The notes under the pieces were generated by a model, which was not told the DNA's origin, searched no databases, and worked only from the letters and a program-made list of their open reading frames with translations. From contig JADIZB010000037.1 in assembly GCA_016705005.1 (NCBI GenBank), forward strand, positions 1 through 64,000: a stretch of DNA of 64,000 nucleotides. The letters are read 5' to 3'. Of this stretch, positions 40,778-48,950 are shown in pieces; positions within the stretch are counted from its first letter, which is position 1, and the number at the start of each line of letters is the position of its first letter. The translations under genes were made by a program, and so were the position numbers. The stretch comes from Bacteroidales bacterium (lineage in GTDB: Bacteria > Bacteroidota > Bacteroidia > Bacteroidales > Lentimicrobiaceae).

Positions 40778-41784
40778 TATCTACCACTCAGCGACTTTGG
40801 TATCCTTCCGTTTTTAATGGCCTCCGACCTGAGCCGGTGACCAACGATGCGCTCAACCATTTTACCGGTTTCGAGTATGCGGTCAATATCAAGATTGGTT
40901 TCTATCCCCATTTCGTCCATCATCACCACCATATCTTCGGTGCAAACCAGTCCCGTAATGCCAGGATCCCTGTAGTAGTATGCACCGGTTCCGGCAACAG
41001 GAACACCATCCACGAAGTTGGCCGGTTGTCCACCGATGCCTCCCAAAGTTGATTCGTAATTGGTCATTCCGGCCTGCAGCGCGGCCAGTACATTGGCCAG
41101 CCCCCAGCCGCGGGTGGAGTGGAAATGCACAATGTGTTTTTCCGACCGTGGGATGCTGTCGAGCAACATGGAATAGTAGCGGTAAACCCTGTCGGGCGAA
41201 GCTGAACCATCGTGATCGGCATGCTCCACATCGTTGGCGCCGATGTCGAGCCAGCGTTTGGTGAATTCAATGGCTTTCTCCATTCTGGTTGGCCCTTCGA
41301 TGGGGCAGCCCCAGATGGTGCTGACCGTTCCGTTTACTTTTAGTCCGGCATCGTGTGCCAGCGGAATATACTTTTCGGCCATCTTCCAGTAATCTTCCAG
41401 TGAAAGACCGGAATTTTTACGGTGGTGTGATTCGCTGGTTGAAACCATGAGCAGAATACGGTCGGGGCCCCAACCCTCTTTCCGGGCTTCGATGGCGCGC
41501 TCAATGGCTTTTTCGCGAATGGTTACATTTGTAAGGCTAACCTCATTGATCAGATGGTCCACGGTTTTACTTTTACGGAGCCGTTTCATCAGCTCATCGG
41601 CATCTTTGAACTGCGGCATCCCCGTCGGATTTCCGAAATTGGTGACTTCAATGTGTTTGAAACCCGATAAAATCAGTTGCTCGGCTACCCACAACTTGGC
41701 TTCGGTGGGTATAAATTTTTCTTCGTGCTGAAAGCCATCGCGCACGGTGATATCGCCAATGGTTACTTTTTTGGGGTAATTCAT
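40777..41784 (-). CDS. HMG-CoA lyase-like DRE-TIM metallolyase lacking the catalytic Cys
   Basis: This 335-residue TIM-barrel enzyme has the metal and substrate motifs of the HMG-CoA lyase branch: TVRDGFQHE near residue 14, HIEVTNFGNPTGMPQFKD, and the HxH metal pair HFHSTRGWGLANVLAALQ. HMG-CoA lyases carry a catalytic cysteine in a GGCP motif at the next loop. Here that motif reads GGIGGQPANF with glutamine Q253 in place of cysteine, plus an insertion of about 14 residues before the TEDMV helix. HMG-CoA lyase activity is therefore doubtful. A related aldolase-type or acyl-CoA lyase reaction is more likely, and the substrate is unknown. The gene stands alone, divergent from the sensor gene at 42002 with a 217-base shared upstream region. 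Confidence 0.8.
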   Translation of the reverse strand: MNYPKKVTIGDITVRDGFQHEEKFIPTEAKLWVAEQLILSGFKHIEVTNFGNPTGMPQFKDADELMKRLRKSKTVDHLINEVSLTNVTIREKAIERAIEARKEGWGPDRILLMVSTSESHHRKNSGLSLEDYWKMAEKYIPLAHDAGLKVNGTVSTIWGCPIEGPTRMEKAIEFTKRWLDIGANDVEHADHDGSASPDRVYRYYSMLLDSIPRSEKHIVHFHSTRGWGLANVLAALQAGMTNYESTLGGIGGQPANFVDGVPVAGTGAYYYRDPGITGLVCTEDMVVMMDEMGIETNLDIDRILETGKMVERIVGHRLRSEAIKNGRIPKSLSGR

Positions 41785-41932
41785 GGTGTAAATGGTGATT
41801 TAAATTCAAACATGATTTAGTTTTGACACAGCAATATACGGCAAATCCTGCAGGTTAACCCATTAAAAACAGTTATCGGCTATTCTTGTTCATCGTAAAA
41901 ACAGGTAACTGTTCGATAATGTGTGAATTATA

Positions 41933-41940
41933 TAAATTTG
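41933..41940 (+). promoter_or_regulatory. Bacteroidota -7 element upstream of the hybrid sensor gene
   Basis: TAAATTTG matches TAnnTTTG and lies 61 bases before the ATG at 42002. No clear TTTG box is seen 19-20 bases further upstream. The rest of the 217-base divergent gap between the lyase-like gene and the sensor shows no other obvious operator. Confidence 0.55.
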
Positions 41941-42001
41941 TTATAAGCCGGATTGACTATTTTTACTGAATCATTGACCAATTTCAGATTTTAAAATCCA
42001 G

Positions 42002-45000
42002 ATGTCCGGGAAATTCACCTGCCTAACTATATTACTTTTCCTGTCGCTTTCGCTGAGCGCCCAGTACAAGGCCAATGTGCATTCCATTTCGCGCAGGGAA
42101 GGCTTATCGAACGGGGCGGTCAATTCAATCGTAAAGGATTCCGAAGGCTATATCTGGTTCGGCACCTGGAACGGGCTCAACCGTTACGATGGCAGCAGCA
42201 TGGTGACCTACCTGCCCGGGAACACCCCCAAAGCCATCCACAATCATGTTATTCGTGAAATATACCCGACAAATAAGGGGCCAGTCTGGATGTTAACCAA
42301 CAAGGGACTCTCGCTTTACGACAACATCCACGACCGGTTTACCGCCTATTTTGCCGCGGAATCGGAACAAATCAACTATGAAAATGATATTGCCGTCAGT
42401 CATTCGGATGGATATGGCACGCTGGCATCGGTATACGGGCGGGGTGTTTTCAGATTCAGGGCTTCATCGGGTCAGTTTGTTAAAATGGTGTTTGATCCGG
42501 CTTCACAACAGGCATCGCTCAACATCAAAAGAATCCATGTGGTGGATAATAAGATGTACTGCATTTCAGGAACCGGACAGGTTTTTATGCTATACGGTGA
42601 TCACCTTGAACCAATCCTTCAGTTGCCGCTCAGCAACACCCTGACTTCATCCATTGCTGTTATGATCGGGAATCGTCCGCACATCCTGATCACACAAAGA
42701 ACCGGGGCAGCGCTGATGATCGATCTCCTGGCAAAAAAAACGGAAATACTGAAACTTAACGATGACATCATTACCTCTTTCGCGCTTTCACAGGAAAAAG
42801 ACCGCTTGTGGACCGGCACCGAGAAAGGCAGAATCTACAGTTTTAACCTGGCGACAAGGAAATTTGAGGTTTTCAACAGGATTTCAGGGCTCTTCAGCAA
42901 CAATCCGATCGCGACACGTATCCTCAGCATTTATGAATCGGCACCGGATATCCTCTGGATCGGTACTGACGGGAATGGCGTCTTTACCCTTAAACTGACA
43001 GAATTTCCCAACAAACGCCTGTCGTCGGATCAGCTGGCTTACCCGATTGTAAGGAGCATCCTGGTTACCAGCCGTAAGGATGTGCTGGTGGGCACAAAGG
43101 GTGGAGGTATTGATGTTTTTGATGCAAACGGGAATCATATCCGGCAGATTTCTGTCAAAGACGGACTGAGCAACAATTCGGTACTTTCATTCCTGGAGCG
43201 GGCCGATGGCTCAGTATGGGTTGGAACCGATGGCCGGGGAGTTGATGTACTTTCGCCGGATTACCGGACCATCCGTAACTTTCCGGATGATTTTGATGTT
43301 CCGGCTTCTTTCGGTTTTGCTTCGGTTTACCGGATACTTGAAGACAGCGATCATCGGATATTTCTCGGAACCAGCGGGTTTGGGGTTGTCAGGGTTGATT
43401 TTGACCAATCGGGAAAATCCCTGCCGGTCAGTTACGAACAGTTGATTCTTGACAAGGGCATTGATGCTTCCGGACAACAGAAACAGATTGTGTATGCCCT
43501 GGCAGAAGAAAAACCGGGGATCATCTGGATCGGCACAAGGGGTGTTGGGGTATACCGCTACAATACAATTACCAAGAGGGTGATTGCTCAGTATTCATCC
43601 ACCTCCCATCCCCGGTTAATCGGAAACGATGATATTCTGTCGCTTTTCGCTGACCGGAAAGGTTACCTCTGGGCAGGCAGCAGCAATGGTATTTTCAGTC
43701 TTCAGCCTGTAACATCCGACTCGGTCAGGGCAACCGGCCTGATTGTTGAATCCGACCTGTCAAGCACAAGCATTCACACCATTCAACCCGACAATGCAGG
43801 CAATCTCTGGGCTACGACCAACCAGGGATTATCGCTGATCGGTATCGGCCGTAAAAACGTGCGGAGTTTCAATGCCAACGACGGGCTTATCAACTTCGAA
43901 TACAGCGACGGAGCTTCCTATTTTGACAGGAATACAGGCAGGCTTTATGTGGGAGGGACTATGGGGGTGGATATCATTCAGACCGACAGCATTCAGTTTT
44001 CATCCTACTTTCCTCCGCTGGCCATCAATCAGCTTCTGATCAGGAACCTTGCCGTTGAAATCGGTGATGAAAGTGTCCTGTCAAGCCGGATCAATCATCA
44101 GTCACGGCTTGAATTGAGGTACAATCAGAATGCGGTTTCATTCGATGTTACAGCCCTGACTTTCTGGGGAAAGGAACGTCATAAGATTTCTTACCGCCTG
44201 TTGAATTCTGATGATAACTGGGTAGTCAATACAAAAAACCAGGCCATCGGTTTCACCAACCTGGAACCGGGGAGGTATAAACTTCAGATCAGGGTGAGTG
44301 ATGAGAACGGCAACTGGTCTGATCAGATCCGTGAAATTGAAATCATCATCAACCCGCCTTTCTGGAGAACAACCTGGGCTATTCTCGGATACATCCTGCT
44401 GTTTCTGATGGTTCAGTTCTTCATTTTTTCAGCCTACCGCAGACGTGAGGCAAGAAAAAAGGAAGCCACCCTGGCTGCTTTCAGGAAAAAACAGGAAGAA
44501 GAGTTACAGGGATATAAAATTGAGTTCTTTACCAATGTAGCCCATGAGTTCCGAACGCCGTTGACCCTGATTACCTCCCACATTCATGCATTGCTCGAAG
44601 ACACCCGGAATACCACCGAAAACCCCCGCTTGCTCAAGGTTTACAACAACAGCATCAAGCTTCAGAAACTTGTGCTTGAAATCATGCAGTTCCGGAAACT
44701 TGAAAAAGGAAAGGAACCGTTGAATATTCAGTTGACAAAACCGGTGGAGCTTGTTCAGGAAGTGGTTTCGGATCTCGAACCTCTTGCCCAGCAAAGAAAT
44801 ATCCGCTGTGAGGTTATTGCTGATGAACCCGGAGCAAGTTTCAAAACCGATGCCGATAAGTTTCAGCGAATCATCACCAACCTGATTTCAAATGCCATCA
44901 AATACAACAGACCTGAGGGATTTGTAAAAACGCTTATTAAATTTACGGAATCCGCTCTGGTTATTGAAATTGAAGACAACGGACTGGGCATAAAGCCGGA

Positions 45001-46063
45001 GTACTTTCAGAAAGTTTTTGAACCCTTTGGCATTTCTTCTGCCAGGAAAAAAGGAAGTTTTCCCGGTTACCGGTCAACCGGACTGGGTCTGGCCGTTACC
45101 AAAGGACTGGTTGAGCTGTTGAAGGGGTCCATCACTTTTGAAAGCCGGATTGATGAAGGCACGAAGTTCATCTGTACCCTGCCGGATGTGCATCAGCTCA
45201 GTAGTTCAGAAGTCATGAATGAACCGGTGGATGAACTCCGGGAAATCACCTACATTGATGAAACCGGTTCGGTGAAACCGGAGGCGAATACTGAAATTTC
45301 AGCCGGAAAACCATTGATCCTGCTGGTTGACGACGATCCGGAAATCCTTATCCTGCTGCGCGACTTCCTCCAGCCGGACTACAACATCATTTTTGCAGAA
45401 AACGGTGTCGAAGCCCTCAGCAAAGTGTTGTCAGAAAGTCCAGATCTGATCGTTTCGGATGTGATGATGCCCGGAATGGACGGCATTGAACTTTGCTGCA
45501 AACTCCGCGACAATTTCGATACCAGCCACCTGCCCCTCATTCTGCTTACTGCCAAAGCGGAAATTGAGGACCGGATTGCCGGGCTTAAAGCCGGGGCCGA
45601 TTCCTATATCCCCAAACCGTTTCATCCCGAACACCTGAAGGTCCGCATCGAGAAGCTCCTCCAGCAAAGGGTAAGCATCAGGAATCGTTTTGGTCAGAAG
45701 GATGATAACCCGGCCCTGGTCAAAGAAATACCGGATCCTTTTTTCCAGAAAATGCTCAGCTTTATCGATGAAAACATCGACGACGAAACCCTCTCTTCTG
45801 AAAAGTTATGCGATAAACTGGCCATCAGCAAATCCTCCCTTTACAATAAAACCAAATCGGTGCTGGGCACCACACCCCACAGCCTGATCAATCAGCGGCG
45901 CCTGAGCAAGGCAGCCACACTGCTCAGCTCAACCGGCATGACGGTGAGCGAAATCATCGACCAGACCGGATTTACAAGCCGGACGCACTTTTATGACCTG
46001 TTCAGCCAGGCATATAATTGTTCTCCGTCGGAGTACAGGCAGAAAGGGAGGAATGGGAATTAA
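42002..46063 (+). CDS. Hybrid two-component system sensor/regulator (HTCS), AraC output
   Basis: This 1353-residue single-chain two-component system detects a periplasmic ligand, usually an oligosaccharide, and turns on a polysaccharide locus. Signal peptide to about residue 20; two-component-type propeller repeats about 22-705 (DSEGYIWFGTWNGLNRYDG, ILWIGTDGNGVF, KPGIIWIGTRGVGVYRY); Y_Y_Y domain about 710-785 (LEPGRYKLQIRVSDENGNW); one membrane helix about 792-812; histidine kinase with phospho-acceptor H848 (NVAHEFRTPLTLI); ATPase boxes (NLISNAIKYN, DNGLGIKPEYFQKVFEPF, GLGLAV); receiver domain about 1103-1220 with acceptor D1153 (VSDVMMPGMDG) and conserved lysine in PKPFHP; AraC DNA-binding helices about 1250-1350 (LCDKLAISKSSLYNKTK, GFTSRTHFYDLF). 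It is complete. It most likely controls the downstream glycan genes from 47765, although a Fic gene on the other strand separates them. Confidence 0.96.
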   Translation: MSGKFTCLTILLFLSLSLSAQYKANVHSISRREGLSNGAVNSIVKDSEGYIWFGTWNGLNRYDGSSMVTYLPGNTPKAIHNHVIREIYPTNKGPVWMLTNKGLSLYDNIHDRFTAYFAAESEQINYENDIAVSHSDGYGTLASVYGRGVFRFRASSGQFVKMVFDPASQQASLNIKRIHVVDNKMYCISGTGQVFMLYGDHLEPILQLPLSNTLTSSIAVMIGNRPHILITQRTGAALMIDLLAKKTEILKLNDDIITSFALSQEKDRLWTGTEKGRIYSFNLATRKFEVFNRISGLFSNNPIATRILSIYESAPDILWIGTDGNGVFTLKLTEFPNKRLSSDQLAYPIVRSILVTSRKDVLVGTKGGGIDVFDANGNHIRQISVKDGLSNNSVLSFLERADGSVWVGTDGRGVDVLSPDYRTIRNFPDDFDVPASFGFASVYRILEDSDHRIFLGTSGFGVVRVDFDQSGKSLPVSYEQLILDKGIDASGQQKQIVYALAEEKPGIIWIGTRGVGVYRYNTITKRVIAQYSSTSHPRLIGNDDILSLFADRKGYLWAGSSNGIFSLQPVTSDSVRATGLIVESDLSSTSIHTIQPDNAGNLWATTNQGLSLIGIGRKNVRSFNANDGLINFEYSDGASYFDRNTGRLYVGGTMGVDIIQTDSIQFSSYFPPLAINQLLIRNLAVEIGDESVLSSRINHQSRLELRYNQNAVSFDVTALTFWGKERHKISYRLLNSDDNWVVNTKNQAIGFTNLEPGRYKLQIRVSDENGNWSDQIREIEIIINPPFWRTTWAILGYILLFLMVQFFIFSAYRRREARKKEATLAAFRKKQEEELQGYKIEFFTNVAHEFRTPLTLITSHIHALLEDTRNTTENPRLLKVYNNSIKLQKLVLEIMQFRKLEKGKEPLNIQLTKPVELVQEVVSDLEPLAQQRNIRCEVIADEPGASFKTDADKFQRIITNLISNAIKYNRPEGFVKTLIKFTESALVIEIEDNGLGIKPEYFQKVFEPFGISSARKKGSFPGYRSTGLGLAVTKGLVELLKGSITFESRIDEGTKFICTLPDVHQLSSSEVMNEPVDELREITYIDETGSVKPEANTEISAGKPLILLVDDDPEILILLRDFLQPDYNIIFAENGVEALSKVLSESPDLIVSDVMMPGMDGIELCCKLRDNFDTSHLPLILLTAKAEIEDRIAGLKAGADSYIPKPFHPEHLKVRIEKLLQQRVSIRNRFGQKDDNPALVKEIPDPFFQKMLSFIDENIDDETLSSEKLCDKLAISKSSLYNKTKSVLGTTPHSLINQRRLSKAATLLSSTGMTVSEIIDQTGFTSRTHFYDLFSQAYNCSPSEYRQKGRNGN

Positions 46064-46125
46064 TACGGATAGTGTTCTGAAAATTCAGAATTTGACAACT
46101 ATTTATCCTGGAAAAATTTGTTTCT

Positions 46126-47247
46126 TCATCCTTCGAGTATTCTTACCAAATCATCATTGATATAAAAAACTTCAACTCCATCTTTCTTTGGTCTGAGAAT
46201 ATTATTACTCACCAGTTCATTCATATATTTCGTCAATGTTGTCCGGGATGTCTTGCCGATGATTTCTCCCAATGTACCAGGTTTAATGTATGGTTGACTG
46301 AATATTGCTTCATTTACTTCTTTGTTATACCATTTAATTTTTCCTTTTGCATGCTCCAGCGTTGAATCCATTTGTGCCAATATTTCATTAATTCTGGTAT
46401 TTGTCAACAACGAGGTTTTTTCAGTTGCCTCCAGCATAAATTCAATCCAGGATTCCCAGGAATTTCGTTGTGTTACAGCACCCAGTTTAAAATAATAGTC
46501 TTCTTTGTTTAAGATTATAAATTTTGACATATATAGTACTGGCTGACATAATAATCCTTTACTAAATAAGTACAGAAGATTCAAAATCCGGCCTGTGCGG
46601 CCATTCCCATCCTGAAAAGGGTGAATAGCCTCAAACTGATAATGAGACACACACATTTTCAGCAGTGGGTCTGCGTTGTATAAATCATCGTTATTCAAAT
46701 ATTCAACTAAATTTTCCATTAAAGTTTCAATCAATCCTTCCGTTCTTGGTGGTGTATATATTATTTCGCCGGAGCGAAAATCACTTTCTCCCCTTTTAAT
46801 TACTACCTGGGCTTGTGGAGGTCGGTATCCTGAATCTGTTTCTTTTATTTGATTAAAAATCCTCTTTATCAAATTTGTATCAATCTTATGATTTATCTGA
46901 AGTTCTTTATATCCGGCCCAGAGGGCCTCTCTGTATTTTAAAACCTCTTTTGTTGCCGGATTTAAATTGGATTCATTCCGGGTGAGGGAAATTGCCTTAT
47001 AGAGTTCATCTTCAGTCGTAAAAATATTTTCGATTTCCGTGGAAGTTTTAGCTTCCTGTAAAGCCAATGTATTTATTAACATCAATGGGTTAGGTAATCT
47101 GTTCAAATTCCCGTTAACTGTTGCCAAAGCTCTTGTTGCAGAAACCAAACGTTTTAAAATAGCAGGATTGTTTTCAATATCCTTACCCGGGGGTAACAAA
47201 GGCAATTCATTGTAAGGTTTTTGCCTGTCAAATTTTAGCTCTCCCAT
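46126..47247 (-). CDS. Class II Fic-family protein with C-terminal winged helix
   Basis: Fic proteins usually transfer AMP from ATP to a protein hydroxyl. The 373 residues contain the full active-site loop HPFQDGNGRTGR beginning at H209. An N-terminal Fic_N segment carries the auto-inhibitory motif STEIEN at residues 69-74, matching the (S/T)xxxE(G/N) rule that defines class II. A C-terminal winged-helix-like part (TLGEIIGKTSRTTLTKYMNELVSNNIL) could bind DNA. It is a stand-alone gene convergent with the sensor gene. Its upstream region holds a cluster of TGTCCAA boxes, which suggests autoregulation. The composition is more AT-rich than its neighbours, consistent with transfer. The protein target is unknown. 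Confidence 0.92.
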   Translation of the reverse strand: MGELKFDRQKPYNELPLLPPGKDIENNPAILKRLVSATRALATVNGNLNRLPNPLMLINTLALQEAKTSTEIENIFTTEDELYKAISLTRNESNLNPATKEVLKYREALWAGYKELQINHKIDTNLIKRIFNQIKETDSGYRPPQAQVVIKRGESDFRSGEIIYTPPRTEGLIETLMENLVEYLNNDDLYNADPLLKMCVSHYQFEAIHPFQDGNGRTGRILNLLYLFSKGLLCQPVLYMSKFIILNKEDYYFKLGAVTQRNSWESWIEFMLEATEKTSLLTNTRINEILAQMDSTLEHAKGKIKWYNKEVNEAIFSQPYIKPGTLGEIIGKTSRTTLTKYMNELVSNNILRPKKDGVEVFYINDDLVRILEG

Positions 47248-47250
47248 AAA

Positions 47251-47417
47251 TGTTCAATATTTAGGAATTTCTGGACATAGTGCAAATATATGTCCAAATA
47301 TTGGAAACGAAACATTTAAATGTTCATATTTTTTTGATTATTGGACAAGTGCTCATTTATCGGAAAAATAATGGACAAGCAACAGGCTCATGTCCAATAA
47401 TTGAAATAAATTGAACA
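47251..47417 (-). promoter_or_regulatory. Cluster of TGTCCAA-type boxes upstream of the Fic gene
   Basis: Within 170 AT-rich bases in front of the Fic start the following recur: TGTTCAATA at 47251, GGACATA near 47273, a palindrome TGTCCAAATATTGGA at 47291-47305, TGTTCATA at 47321, ATTGGACAAG near 47340, ATGGACAAG near 47371, TGTCCAATAATTGAA at 47391-47405 and TTGAACA at 47411. They occur in both orientations. This looks like a multi-site operator, perhaps for the Fic protein's own winged helix. Confidence 0.6.
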
Positions 47418-47483
47418 AATCATACTTAATGTATGCCCAAAAAGATTAATAGCTTTCTTTAATGCCGGATTATCCGGGCTCTG

Positions 47484-47612
47484 TCAGCTGATTATCCTTA
47501 AATACTCCGCATTTGCACCCTGCCGGACAAGATCAGGAACATAGCGGACACCCTTTTCCGCAATCGATTGTAATTTTGTTTCTGTGTATATGAGTTCCCT
47601 TAAAAGATGCAT
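47484..47612 (-). pseudogene. Possible 42-aa coding remnant
   Basis: On the minus strand an ATG at 47612 opens a 42-codon frame with protein-like composition (ETKLQSIAEKGVRYVPDLV, then RQGANAEYLRII). An in-frame stop lies just upstream. I do not recognise the family. It may be a fragment of a lost gene or a chance frame. It occupies part of the otherwise gene-free 517-base interval between the Fic gene and GH130, where I see no other coding sequence. Confidence 0.25.
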
Positions 47613-47668
47613 GTACTCCTACACAATCAACAAGTTCACTTTACTTTTTAAGCTTCGGCTTGGTTCGA

Positions 47669-47760
47669 CGATGGTTCGACAAAAGCTCACCAACCATCGC
47701 TCAGCTCATCGCTTTAAACTTTTTACTTTGAGCTTTAGACTTTAAACTTTTTACTTACTA
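47669..47760 (+). repeat. Hairpin plus ACTTT-rich degenerate repeats upstream of GH130
   Basis: A perfect 8-bp inverted repeat (CGATGGTT at 47669-47676 with AACCATCG at 47692-47699) is followed by a tract of degenerate copies of CTTTAGACTTT / ACTTTTTACTT up to 47758. The tract ends 4 bases before the GH130 start codon. The same degenerate unit recurs before the MFS gene at 48910-48945. Confidence 0.6.
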
Positions 47761-47764
47761 ACAT

Positions 47765-48808
47765 ATGGATATCGCCAAACGCTTCCCTCAAAACCCGCTT
47801 CTTCGTCCTGCCGATTTAAAACCCGGAATTGAGGGCATGGAAATCCTGTGTCTGCTTAATCCCGGCGTGTTCCGGTATAATGATAAAATATGGCTGTTGC
47901 TGAGGGTTGCTGAACGACCCAAACAAATAGAAGGAAAAATAAGTTTTCCTGTCTACAATCAAAAGGGGGAAATTGAAATTCTCAGCTTCGATAAAAATGA
48001 CCCCGATCTGGATGCCTCAGATCCCAGGGTAATCAATTATAAAAGGAAGGATTACCTGACTACACTATCCTATCTACGACTCGTTTCCAGTGACGATGGG
48101 GTTCATTTTTACGAAGCGGAGGGGTATCCGCCCATTTTTGGTAAGGGAGAGCTGGAGACATTTGGCATTGAGGATTGCCGTGTGGCAACAATGAAAGATG
48201 GATTCAGCCTCTCGTTTACCGAAGTTTCGGAATTCGGCGTTGGTGTGGGGCTCATCAGAACAAAAGACTGGAAGAGCTTCAGCCGTGAAGGCATGATATT
48301 CCCGCCCCATAATAAGGACTGTGCTATCTTTGAAGAAAAAATCAACGGAAAATACTACGCCCTTCATCGCCCCAGTAGCCCGGAACTGGGAGGCAATTAT
48401 ATCTGGATCGCAGAATCACCGGATCTTATTCACTGGGGGCAGCATAAGTGCATTGCCACAGTTCGCCCCGACAGCTGGGATTCGGCCAGGGTCGGAGCGG
48501 GAGGAGCCCCCATCCGGACCGAAAAAGGATGGCTTGAAATTTACCACGGAGCCAACAAAGATCACCGGTACTGTCTAGGGGCTTTGCTGCTCGACATCAA
48601 CGATCCTTCAAAAGTACTTGCCCGGAGTAGGGAGCCCATCATGGAGCCTGTAGAAGCGTACGAACAGACCGGCTTTTTTGGCAATGTTGTTTTCACTAAC
48701 GGACATTATGTCAATGGTGACGATATTTTCATGTATTATGGTGCCAGCGACGAGGTTATCTGCGGAGCACAGTTCTCCATAAGGGAAATTCTTGCAACAC
48801 TTGATTAA
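47765..48808 (+). CDS. GH130 family beta-mannoside phosphorylase/hydrolase
   Basis: GH130 enzymes are five-bladed propellers acting on beta-mannosides, mostly as phosphorylases releasing mannose 1-phosphate. Its 347 residues show a conserved front (RNPLLRPAD-like opening, LLRVAERP), the family motif FGIEDCRVA with the putative catalytic acid D137, YYALHRPSS, PIRTEKGWLEIYHGAN and the closing DDIFMYYGASDEVICGA. No signal peptide is present, so it is cytoplasmic. It opens the same-strand run that continues with a sugar-type MFS transporter and SusC/SusD. The subfamily, and so the linkage (beta-1,4 or beta-1,2), cannot be decided by eye; it could also be a hydrolase. Confidence 0.9.
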   Translation: MDIAKRFPQNPLLRPADLKPGIEGMEILCLLNPGVFRYNDKIWLLLRVAERPKQIEGKISFPVYNQKGEIEILSFDKNDPDLDASDPRVINYKRKDYLTTLSYLRLVSSDDGVHFYEAEGYPPIFGKGELETFGIEDCRVATMKDGFSLSFTEVSEFGVGVGLIRTKDWKSFSREGMIFPPHNKDCAIFEEKINGKYYALHRPSSPELGGNYIWIAESPDLIHWGQHKCIATVRPDSWDSARVGAGGAPIRTEKGWLEIYHGANKDHRYCLGALLLDINDPSKVLARSREPIMEPVEAYEQTGFFGNVVFTNGHYVNGDDIFMYYGASDEVICGAQFSIREILATLD

Positions 48809-48909
48809 AATGAAGGCCTGTATTCCTTATTTCAAGCCTGGAAGCTGTGGGTGATTAATTTTTAAAAGTTGTTCACGCTGATTGATCACCCCCTGACCTC
48901 ATCGAAGGG

Positions 48910-48945
48910 TACTTTAGACTTTTTACTTTAGACTTTGAGCTTTAA
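48910..48945 (+). repeat. ACTTT-rich degenerate repeats upstream of the MFS gene
   Basis: The sequence ACTTTAGACTTTTTACTTT, followed by AGACTTTGAGCTTT, repeats the same degenerate unit found before GH130 and ends 5 bases before the MFS start codon. It lies in a 142-base gap with no other feature. Confidence 0.6.
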
Positions 48946-48950
48946 AAACT

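Noticed and set aside
46075..46090. Terminator between the sensor and Fic genes (TTCTGA/TCAGAA)
   Set aside because: The stem is only six pairs with a four-base loop and only a short T run; too weak to call.
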